In this document: one piece after another, positions 54,001 through 64,000 of the stretch
How positions within the stretch are numbered: position 1 is the first letter of the stretch
Layout: every line of letters starts with the position of its first letter
Source of the DNA: Diploscapter coronatus
Taxonomy: Eukaryota; Nematoda; Chromadorea; Rhabditida; Rhabditidae
Direction of reading: 5' to 3'
Assembly (NCBI GenBank): GCA_964036155.1
Contig: OZ038423.1
Span: 20,165,249-20,229,248, forward strand
DNA length: 64,000 bases
Notes under the pieces: generated by a model
Seen by the model: the letters and a program-made list of their open reading frames with translations, nothing else
What the model was told of the DNA's origin: nothing
Databases searched by the model: none
Made by a program: the position numbers and the translations under genes

Positions 54001-56769
54001 TACGATTTTTCTTCTTTACGAAAAATATTTTCCAGCATTTCCTGTCTGAATGCTTACGCGTCAGAGTTTTCTGATTTCAGATCCGTGATCAGCATCACAA
54101 AGCATCCTGAGATGCAAAAATTAGCCAAATCGTATGTAGACATTACGAAAAATTTTGTGAATTCTAAATTAAATTATGCTCATCTGCAGGCGAAGAAGCC
54201 GACCTCCACTGTGGCGGATGCAAATCTCGTTCCTCAGGATCCGAATATGCCTTCCACGTCGAGCGCTCACAACCCTGCTTCTGTAAGTCTATCTCGTCCT
54301 CAATCAGCTGGCATCTATATGTTCTTGCAGACGACTGCACAGCCAACCCGACTGACCGATCTGCTGCATCGCGTTCTCGATTCCTCCGACTCTTCTTCTT
54401 CCTCTGACGAATCGAGTTCAGACGTGGAGGACAATCCCTCTTCTTCTGCATCAACAGCAGCAGTCCCTACTACTTCCCGTGCCAGGCCATCCATCCACCT
54501 CAACGATGCAGCATCCACCCAGTCCATGCAGCCGTCGCAAATCGTCTCTGTCAAACACAACTTCGCTGGATTCGTTCGCAGACCGGTGATTTTCACCCAA
54601 TTTAACGAAAAACCAGTCAATTGCGTTCAGAAGAATTCGTTCAATCCGCTCGTTGCTCGAAAGAAATCTCTGAAATTTGTGCCTATCTCGAATCGAGATG
54701 ACGGGGGAAATGAACAAGAACAGGAAGAGCAGCCGCTACAACAGGTTGGGTGATAATCCGGGTTGTGCGAAAATTTCGTTTTCGCTAATTTTTTGGATAA
54801 TTTCCGTCCGGTTTCTTTTCCTAAAATCTCAAAAGTATTTTCGCACACTCCTGGTGACGACGATTTGGCGATTGAAATGGAATGCATTCAGGCTGAGGAG
54901 ACGCTGCCAGTCAACAATGCAGGGGAAGCCTCAAATGATCAGCCACATGCGCAGAGAATTATTGGAATTAAGGTTGGAAGCTGCTAAATGCGTTTTCTTT
55001 TGTTTTAATTAAATATTTGAAATCAGGGGCTGGACAATTTTGAGATTTAGAGCAATTTATATTTCGATTTTACTCGAAAGAAATGTCGATTTCTATCTCA
55101 GATTTCGTGTCGGTAGATCATAGAGACCAGTCATATTGTTAAAATTGATTGTTTCTTATCGTTTCAGCGAAGTCTGTCGTTTTCGTCGGAAGATGATCAG
55201 GGACATGATCCGGACATCGTGACTAGTGGGAAAAAGGTGGAAAAGAAGAAACCGAGATGGAATGAAATTGAAGGAGATGGATATAGGAACATAAAGAAAG
55301 AGAGTGGAATGGATGCAGAAGAGAACGAACAGAGGAATGCGAATGAACAGGTGAGTGGAGAGGGTGATTGGAAGGCGTTCGAAGGATAACTGATGAGCAA
55401 ACTCAGGCGTCTGTTGATGCAGCACAGCTAATCGACCCAGTTCAGCCGAATCGGGCAGATTCTCCTCCAGATATGAAATTTGATATTCAGGTAGTTTTGG
55501 TGTTTAAATTAGAGTTTTATCATTTGCTCCATCCGAATTATTAATTAGTTTAGCTGAGTAGGTTTCCTATTTTATTGCACACGGTCTTACAACCCTTGTC
55601 CTTTGGGGAACATCCTGTATTTACCTTCACTGTGTTTTAATCTCCTCGCTATCTTCTAAGAATAAGAATTCTAAAAGAAAAGAAAACTATTACAAAGACT
55701 TTATTTTAGAGCCAGGGCAGAACGTTGCTCTCTCGGGAAAACGGTCCTCGTTCATTCGGCACTCTGCCCAATCAGAAACCTGCCAAGGGATCCTCCAATC
55801 AGAAAATGGTCAGATCGGCTTTTCTGATGATTATTGAAAACGTTGATTGGTTGCAGGAGAGTAATTGGGAGACTGCAAGGCATGAAGAACTGCAGCAGAA
55901 GGAAAAGGAAGATGTCGAGGATCCAGATGTGATTTTCATCACTCATGCCAAAATACCCCCTCCTCCCATTGTGGTAATTTGTAATCATTTTGTGCATACC
56001 TAAAATTCTACACTGACAATCAGGATGTGCGCGACTTGGGAAAAATGTTGAATAGAACCGTAAGAAGCCGTCAAATTTCTCTAACCAAACCGAGAAATGC
56101 TAATGAAAATCTAGAACCGAATCGAACCGCGAACATCCTTGCTGATAATTTTTAAAAATTGAGAATTACCAGACAAGATAATAGTTGACATTGACATTTT
56201 ATCTGTTTGAAAAATCTCGTTTATTCGAAAAGTTTGAAACGACTATAATTATTCCCGTTTCTTCCAGGCAACTGCGAGTTCGAGCGGCGATAAAACAGTC
56301 GTGAAGGAAGAATGCGACTCTGTTCAGTCGGAACAGAGAGCTCCAACTGGCAGGAAGACATTGCTGCCGACTCCTCCCAAGCCCTTGCTTCAGCCTCTCC
56401 ACACTCTTGTCAGGTGAATATTGCATTTTTCTTATCCACTCACTCTTCATTTTTGTAGTTTGTTCCCGTTTTTTTCTTCGAATTTTGAACGCACTCTGAA
56501 AGTTCATTTTTTCATTTATTAATTCGAATTTCATTTGCAGTTGCGATCGTCGACAGGACAACCAGCCGAGCAATTCGCGCAGACATGATTCTCTGTCACA
56601 TCGACACGATGACAGATATGCAGGCGAAAGGGACAAGGATAGAGACGATAGAGTCAGGAACAAGAGAAACAAAGACAGAGAAAGAAGGGATGACAACAGA
56701 CGCGGACATGCAAGCTCTTCCAGACACTCATACAGCAACAAATCTCGCCGTCGCCATAAGCATTCCTAG
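51036..56769 (+). CDS. Large C2H2-finger protein with acidic/Ser-rich middle and RS-like tail
   Basis: Twenty-two exons (51036-51160, 51286-51379, 51691-51815, 51884-52036, 52342-52400, 52449-52609, 52836-52983, 53033-53112, 53172-53366, 53570-53704, 53848-53921, 54081-54135, 54190-54282, 54331-54744, 54892-54972, 55168-55350, 55407-55490, 55710-55808, 55857-55973, 56024-56059, 56268-56413, 56541-56769) give 961 aa. N-terminal fingers: CVLCGSKKDDEEVMEQHLLRH and CEDCDELFYTEAERHKHC. Later Cys/His clusters are CKQCKAS and CTKCPSTNNKIKSLKSMLGH, then CPFNKCGYAERLSDIFSH. A segment LRKIIQYYRDYSKILRNQL follows, then long Ser/acidic stretches, DPDVIFI (a possible SUMO-interacting motif) and an Arg/Asp/His tail (RERRDDNRRGHASSS, SRRRHKHS). 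The second intron starts GC, not GT (AGG|GCAAGT). Likely nuclear; I do not recognise the family. TTTCAG sits five bases before the ATG. The middle exons (53848-54282) are the least certain. Confidence 0.75.
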
Positions 56770-59700
56770 TTCAATCATTATGTGATAGTTTTCAACTTTT
56801 CTATCTTTAATTTCTAATAGCTCTGATCAGAAGGTTCTATCACAAATCGTATTCAAATTCTTATGATTAACCACTTAATGAGCTTTTTATCGAATTAGGC
56901 TAAAATATGTCAAATATTTTCGCTTGATTTTTAAATTCTTATATAAAAGTTTGTCTTGATAAGATATTGCATTATTTTTAACCTGGTGAAAAATAAGGAT
57001 ATAATGTGCTAGAATTTTTGACCAGTTTTCAGTTGCTCTTTTCTTTTTTCTTATTTGCTATTTCCGCCGATTGTTTTAAATGATTTATTCCGTGGGCAGC
57101 TCAGTTTAGTTAGTTTTCAACATAATGAAGTTGTCGAAGGTATCGATGAAATTGGAGAGAAGTAACGAATTGGAATTCGCATAATGTTGATGTACCGAAA
57201 AACTGCACACGATTTGATAGTGAAATGGGGGAGTCGATTAAGCTGAATATGAAATTGAAGAATCAGAATCTAGCTACAGTTCATACAACACATAGCAATG
57301 GATATATGGGGGATTAGAAAATGTAGTTGAATGAAGCAATGTGTGATTACATGGAAACGATTGGAGTGTAATGTAATTGATGAATTAGAGTTACAAGAAT
57401 TGATGGGTTGAGCGAAAATGTGATGATAAGCTCCAATTGTGTCGTATCAATTCTTGGGTTGAAAAATTGAATAGATGTGTGGATAATTGGCGGATTATAT
57501 GTGTAATAAGCTGTGTGAAATACAAAATAAATCATTATAAGAGAAGTGATTATATTACTTACAACAACAAGGATTGTAATTGAATGAATTGGTCTGGTCA
57601 TTCTAGAAGATGAATTCGCGGAGAAGTGTCGATGCAGAAGTCCGGTGTACGGGCGACGGGCGGTTGAGTGGGAAATAGGGTGAATGGGTTGGGGATTGGA
57701 CAGGAGAAGCTGCATGTTCTTCTGATTGTCAATTGCATATGAATGCGGTTCGATTCAAATGATAATTGAAGGAAGGGGAAACCATATTTCTGATGGAAAC
57801 GGGAGTGATTGGATGGGTGAATGATGAGTGTTGGATGAAGGATGGAAAGAGCTGCCAACGAGGCTCTGATTTTGCGCCTTGCAAATCAGCCCAATTAAGG
57901 GCACAACAACGTCTGATAACATCAAAAATGAACAATCAAATAGATTACAATGGATGAATGCATGATAAATAAACTTGTATACAGAAAATAGACGAATGAT
58001 GAATAATCATACTGAAAACTCGAATCACAGAAGTGCTATTTCTGATAATAAATTATTCGAGTTTTCACCTATTTAATTAATATTAGCAAGAGTGGAAATA
58101 TAGTTTTCCATTAAACACACGTTATTTATAACAAAATAAAATTTTCTAATGATTAAATAGAAAACTTAATCTTATAAATAACGTCTCATATATTCCATCT
58201 CTTATAAAACATAAATCTTTAAAATACATATAGCACATTGTATGGTATATTCAGTCGGTTTAAGATAAGATCGAGTTTGGAATAACTTCACATTATATAG
58301 CCGACGGAATATATGATGATATATTGGATATACATGTTTTATAAATAATTCATCGTTGTGACCCGCTTGTAATCAGCGCCATACATGTGTTCTGCAGTTG
58401 ACGCTACACATAACGATTTGGTGCCTAGATTCGTCGCAACATCTTATCTTTCTTCTATTCAAAGATTCTCGATTCACAAGAGAATTAGGAGTTTTTGCAT
58501 GATTACATACAAGTAGTTGGGAGATGTAATATCTCAAACTAAACAGGTCCCAACTATTAGACAGGTCAGCTAAAACTCCTTTAAAGGCACCCGTAATGTA
58601 CAAATAAATTATATGATTTACAATTAGTGTCACAACTATCAAAGGTAATGAAAAATCAACGATGATATTATGCGCACGAAGACAATATTATACAAGAAGA
58701 ATAAAATTGTCGAAACAAGAATCGAATAGACTGATTCAGGTAATCTTAGATCTTATTTCATTCCTGCTTCTGTAATCACGAACATTAATCTTCTGCAACA
58801 TTTCCCAACTCGTAAATTGGAAGAGAAGATGATGAAAGTGCAAAGTTGACAGTCATAACAGCTCAAGTGCACTGTGCCGTCTGACCATTTGCCTACAAAT
58901 CCACTTTCACTTTTCGATGATTAATACCGCGTGAATTCGCATAACACCAACAACAAGTAATCAAAAAGAATAGTAGAAAGTTTCGAAGAAAAAAATCAAA
59001 CGGAAATGATAGTTTTAACCCGTATTTGATACGTGAACCAATATCATTTGATGATGTCGAAGATGAAAATGACAATGGAAAAGGCAGTGCAAAACGTGGA
59101 ATGGGGGAATTGGGTTGGGGTTGGATTGGATTGGACTGCGAATGAGCGCAGGGGCCAACTCAATTTGAGCCATTCGGGGCATTCGGAGAGTTGCGCTGCT
59201 GCTGTCGGTTGAATTGATCTGAATTGAAATCCATTAAAATTACTGAAATCGTGAATAGATATAAAACAGTATCAAAATGTATTCATGCTTTTTTATCCGA
59301 ATCATGCGATATGATAGGTGAGGATAATAAGTCTGCAAATCAGCGAAAATGATGATAAGGAATGTCGCAACCATCTTTGCGGCTTTTTCCACTTTTAGAA
59401 ACATTTAGTATATATGGTGATTAATTTGACGTTAAACAAATGTGACAAAGACATTCCAATATATGTCCTATTGTATTATTGCAAAATGTTCCCGAAATGT
59501 CTTCCAAGCCCCTATATAAAGTGCTCTCCAGCCTTCTACCGCTATTGCGATTATTATTGATTATGGGTTGCTAAGTGTCGTTAGTTACTGGACTGTTAAC
59601 TAATAAATATCTGCGAACATATACACGACCATTACAGAATTCGAGTTTGCTCTGTGCTTTCACAAGAAAACCGCATCGGTTATTTCTAGGAAAAAATTCG

Positions 59701-60522
59701 ACTAATTATCAGATTAGTAAATGCGGAATTCGGAATAGTTGGCTCTTTGTAAAGAAAATGTATAGTTAAATGTGCAAGAAATTGGATTTTATCTGGATTA
59801 ATTTTTCAGAAGAGCATACTCATGCGCCTCCTGTATTTAGATACGGATAACAGACACAGCCGTCTGTAAATACAAGGGGACCTGTTCATCCACAAGATGA
59901 AATTTGCATGTGTTTTTTAATAGTGCAGTGTTAACAATAATCATTCATTCAATTCAACAATAATAAATTTGAAAAAGCAGCATAGATACCTACACCACAT
60001 GAAAATGAAGAAGATCAACAAAATCTATCAACAAAAACAACACCAAGCGAATTGCGAATCTGAAAATAAGAGCATTTGAGCTCTAATAGCGGCTAGCGGC
60101 TAACGTTCCTGCCCACGTTGAATGTCTTCGCCTTGAAGTAACACGACTTCTTCAGGCCTGAAATTGTGCATGGTGCATGGGCAAAGTAGACAACGTAGCT
60201 GTGCAAGTTAAACGAGGGAGCGTGTTTGAATTCTTTACACCTTCATTAATCTATTTCGTTTTGCCAAATAATTGCCAGAGTAAAGTTCATTTTCTTTTGA
60301 TTATTCTGGCTTGAGAAAATCGTTCGAATGAAGACATGAAGAATTCAATTCAAGGAGCTCGTGCGAAAACAATCAGTATAGAGCCTGCGCACTAAATACA
60401 CCATATTGAATTTTTCGTAGGATTTTGAAAGAGATGTTTTTTAATAATAACATTAGCCAAGTCGTTTCATAAAAGTCATAGTTTGCGATTGCAAATAAAG
60501 GATGACAAATTCATGCATCTCT
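56770..60522. other. 3.7-kb stretch without recognisable genes
   Basis: Lies between the convergent zinc-finger/RS-tail and IGF2BP genes. Long weak open frames at 57340-57960 on the minus strand have no domain resemblance. 59100-59145 is a G-rich run of GGATT/GGGTT units. It may include a long 3' UTR of the IGF2BP gene; no tRNA, rRNA or microRNA hairpin was recognised. Confidence 0.3.
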
Positions 60523-63500
60523 TCATAACTGCGAAATCGACTGACCAGCATTGTCTCCAGCACCCTGATTTGTTCCGGCAGCACCTCGCTTGCCAGGAGT
60601 GCTTTCCATGTTCATCTTGTTGAACTCGATGGCCAGCTGAGCGATTCTGGCCTGCACGTGGTGAGTAGCTGGGTATGAGCCGATTATGCGCACGAGGGTT
60701 CCCTCTGCAAATCAATTCATCTCATATCTCCTTAACCCAATCCATATTTCCACCAACAACGAAACGAAATCGATTTACTGAATTTATTTTCGATTTTTCT
60801 TTTTTGCTCTATCATTTCTCCTTGTGTCCTTATTATTCATGATAGGTTAAAAAAAGCAGTTGAATTCGAGTGGAAAATTCACTTTGAGTACACATCGATT
60901 GCAATTAGTGGGCAATTTAATACAAGAATGAAATAGCGCAAAACACGAATGCGCACCAACCTTCTTTCTGTGCATGTTCCTTCTTCTCAGCAGTGCTTGT
61001 CTCAGTTGGGTTAGGTGAAGCGTCTTCAGCTCCAGCCTCCTTCTTCTCCTCCTCTCCATTTCCAGCCGCATTCTTCACCTCGTCATCGGGAATCTTCACC
61101 TGAATTCCAATTCGATGATTTGCACTGCAGCGAGGAGGGAGCGTACATTTACCGAAGCGCCCGTGAGTCTCTGCAGCTCCCTCACGTTCTGACCACCCTT
61201 GCCGATGATGCGACCCACCAATTTCGACGGCACAGTCACTTCAGAGCGAAGTTTCACCTAAAGTCTTGCTATTAGTAGAAGCAAGCATGATTTTAAGGTT
61301 AATGTAAGTGGAAAAAACTAATGAAGACGACTCCAAAATTCGATGTTTCTTTCTGGCAAAGATTAAACAATGATTCTGATCTTATCAGTCCAAGCATGGT
61401 TTTCAAAGAAAGTGCGTTTTGCAACAATTTGGGTCTTCATTTTTTAAATCCAAACCTCTTCGAACAGCTGTCCAGTCTGCTCAGCGATGCGCGTGAAGAT
61501 GAAGAACTGAGCGCGCTGCACCTGAATGTCCGTGCCTGTGATAGTGATAAGTCGCTCGTCATCAGGCTGCAATTCAACTCATCGTTTTAGGTCAAATCGT
61601 CTTTTTGAAAGCAGGTCAAATTTCTTTTCACACCAGTAGTAATGAAAGACATAGGATCTAAAGCTAGATTAGAAAAGTGGGGTTGGGATCTATCTGATTA
61701 TTCCGTATGTCGCGTTTCAGGAAAAGAAAAGTAACATTCTTTCAAAGAAACTGCTGATTTTAGACATTTTCTCTATGTAGTCGCTCTCACTCAATAATCA
61801 GTTTTCTGTTCACTGTGTCAAAGATATCATCATAAATAAATAAATATACCTTTTTGTCCGAGTCAGTGACGTTCATGGTCTTGCTGTCCTTGGTCTGGTC
61901 AGCATTCGAAGTGTCCTGTGCAGGGGGAGTATCGCTGTCCTTGCTGGGAGCAGCAGGAGCAGCCTCTCCACTACCTTCCTCCTTCCCCCCGCCGCCGGTC
62001 GTGTCCCTTTCCTTCTTCTCTCCGCCTCCGTCAACTCGCACGTTGGCGCCCGAGTTGCGCATTATGTTGCGGATGTGTGTTCCCTGAAAACTTTCATATA
62101 TTTGAGTTTCATTTTAACTCTGAATTTGTATTTTATTCGAAAGATCCATTCTAAATTCTATTCAATTGAATAAAAATGACCTAACAAGGAGTGCGCAACA
62201 ACATATGGTGTATATCAACGGTCCTGTTCAAAGTTGGTGGGTTTCTCAAATAAAATACACTTATTACAATAATCAAGTCAGGAAACGCTAACGATCTCGA
62301 ACAGCTCCGCTGTCTGACCCCGAATTTCCTTTTACTGCAGTAGCTAATAATGCTACATATTGTTAATGCTCGCGTTTACAATGTAAGCTAAGTTTTTAAA
62401 TGTTCATGTTTCTGGAAATGAATTATTGAAATCAGCGTATTTAATTTGGGCTGACCAAGAATTAGAAGCAGGATCTTTGATAAGCAGTTTATATTCCCTG
62501 TCAGTTTATTCTATTTACGATTTCAATGTCAGAGAATGCGAAAAATTACCTTGGAACCGATGATGGCGCCGACCATGTTGTTGGGCACGTACATTCTGAG
62601 TGTCTTGGTGGCATTGCTGTTGGAGTTGGTGCTAGGCAGGCCTGCGGCTGCGAGTCCGAGGTGTGGCTGGGTCATGATGCCTGTTCTGCCTGCCAGGGAT
62701 AGGGCCGCCAGGTCCATCGAGAACGGGTTGATCATTCCGCCAGGCAGCATTGGCAGTCCACTCGCGGCAGCTCCAATGCCCAGCTGCATCTGAATTCCCC
62801 TCCTCGTCTCTGTCTGTCCCCACAATCCACTCACTCTCTGCTGCAGATCAGTCTCGAAGCTCTGTCGGAGTTTCTGTGAAATGCGGCTTTCTGCCTGAGA
62901 CACTGCATCGATGCTGGGGCCCTTGACCGTGATGGTCCTCTCCAGATTGAGCGCTACTTCGTACGGCGACAGCACGCCCATCTCGCTGCGACTCTGTTGC
63001 TCACTTAAAAACTTGCTGAACGACTGGTGAGCCTGGTTGGGTAAGGGACTCACTTGGACACGAAGATGTTGGTGCCTGTCTCCTGCATGATTTTCTTGAT
63101 CGTGGCGCCCTGCTTCCCGATCAGACGACCCACCAGCTGGTTCGCTGCACGCAGCTTCAGCTCCACTTCGCCGCTCGATCTGAATAATAATTTTGATTGG
63201 TCTCATTCGTTGTTTTTCTTTAACAATGTTATATTGCCAGAAAAAATGCAAATTTTATTTGAAAGTGTGCCGAAGATTATGCAACACCAAAACTCTGCTT
63301 TCATTTCGGTATTCTATAGGCGATTTGTAAAAGACGTAACGACAGAGTGCAGTAGAAATTGATGATAACTTGGAGTAGTAACACGTACTTATGCTGAAAA
63401 TATTAGAGTAGGAGTAGAGTCTGGTAGGGTTTCTTTTCCCCACGATATTTCTTGTTCTTCTGGTGACTGCGCGACTATATGCTACCTTTCCAAGTCTCCA

Positions 63501-63776
63501 TCAATTTCTATCGTGTTTCGTCATTTTTCGTTTTGTCAAAGATAAAAATGCGTTTCGTCATTACGTCAAATACAGGTTATCTATTTTATACTAACTTTAC
63601 TCATTACAAATTTTAACTACTGTTTTAGTTCAACCGTCTTTTCAACACATCATAATTGATTGCCGAGAATGCACTCACTCCTTGTTTTCGTCCTTATCGA
63701 GTTCCTTCTGGACGACCTCGAGCACGCGAACGCAGGCACGAGTGATGTTCTCGGGGGCGCCGATAATTTGCACGAT
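60523..63776 (-). CDS. IGF2BP: IGF2BP/IMP-family KH-domain RNA-binding protein, 3' part
   Basis: Visible exons 63679-63776, 63054-63179, 62550-62985, 61850-62083, 61456-61566, 61153-61257, 60961-61099 and 60523-60704 give 476 codons to TGA; the 5' part, with the first half of KH1, lies beyond the right edge. Order: KH1 second half (IVQIIGAPENITRACVRVLE), KH2 (NQLVGRLIGKQGATIKKIM, NLERTITVKG), a long Met/Gly/Ala/Leu linker, KH3 (NNMVGAIIGSKGTHIRNIM split by an intron inside GxxG, then ERLITITGTD), KH4 (SKLVGRIIGKGGQNVREL, LVRIIGSYPATHH). Between the halves of KH3 sits an unusual acidic, Gly/Ala-rich insertion of about 55 residues, and one of about 45 in KH4. IGF2BP proteins bind mRNAs in the cytoplasm and control localisation, stability and translation. 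GXXG loops of KH2-KH4 are intact. Confidence 0.9.
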
Positions 63777-64000
63777 CTGCAACAGAGTTCTTTTGTCTGC
63801 GAGTATTTTTGTCCCAATGATTTGGAATGAATGTGTTGTTCCAATAGCGAGTGCTTTTGTCCTAAACTTTATCTCGTTTTTCTTCCTTCGTTATCTCTCC
63901 TCTCTTTCTCTCTCGGTTTGGTACAAAAGCACTCGCTATCCATTCTCTTCAATGACGAATTGCAGAATGCAGTCATTACATGTCATTTGTTATTGCATTC
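63777..64000. other. Intron of the IGF2BP gene at the window edge
   Basis: No coding sequence fitting the missing half of KH1 is visible; the next exon must lie to the right. Confidence 0.5.

Noticed and set aside
54451..54717. Minus-strand frame within the Ser-rich exon of the zinc-finger/RS-tail gene
   Set aside because: Shadow frame of the 414-base coding exon on the plus strand.
61660..61685. TAAAGCTAGATTAGAAAAG as a miR-9/79-like sequence
   Set aside because: Only the first bases match and no hairpin precursor is visible around it.

Overview
Eukaryotic nuclear DNA, AT-rich, with many small exons. Most introns in the conserved genes are 42-60 nt and end in TTTCAG-like acceptors; others run to 0.3-2.5 kb and often carry transposon remnants. 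Several start codons sit just downstream of a splice acceptor with no visible upstream exon, as expected if messages are trans-spliced to a leader. Together with the gene content this suggests a nematode or similar small invertebrate; species is not determinable from the sequence.

Left part (1-27.7 kb) is a compact block of conserved housekeeping genes: the 3' end of an unknown Ser/Pro-rich gene (+); a GNAT acetyltransferase fused to a KDM8/JMJD5-like JmjC oxygenase (-); a ZDHHC24-like protein whose DHHC is DHHN (+); PCID2 of TREX-2 (-); a coiled-coil/NADAR/RGG protein (+); a four-finger C2H2 protein (-); and RAD54B (+). For all the complete genes I reconstructed exon chains whose phases close and whose total lengths divide by three.

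Middle part (27.7-51 kb) is AT-rich accessory DNA full of inverted-repeat elements, MITEs and one mariner element. It holds a small secreted EGF-like gene, a Kelch fragment, an Hsp70/BiP-like exon fragment, and the most interesting locus: a minus-strand gene (42155 to 32426) in which two tandemly duplicated Kelch regions appear to be spliced in frame to an IRE1-type kinase plus KEN ribonuclease, with no signal peptide or membrane segment. All kinase and RNase catalytic residues I can recognise are kept. If the join is real this is a cytosolic Kelch-kinase-RNase, analogous in layout to RNase L; if not, it is a Kelch gene next to a truncated soluble IRE1-like gene.

Right part (51-64 kb) has a large zinc-finger/RS-tail protein (+) and the 3' part of an IGF2BP/IMP RNA-binding protein (-), running off the right edge, separated by 3.7 kb without recognisable genes.

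All splice sites were read by eye from GT/AG signals, frame and family similarity; no transcript or database evidence was available.
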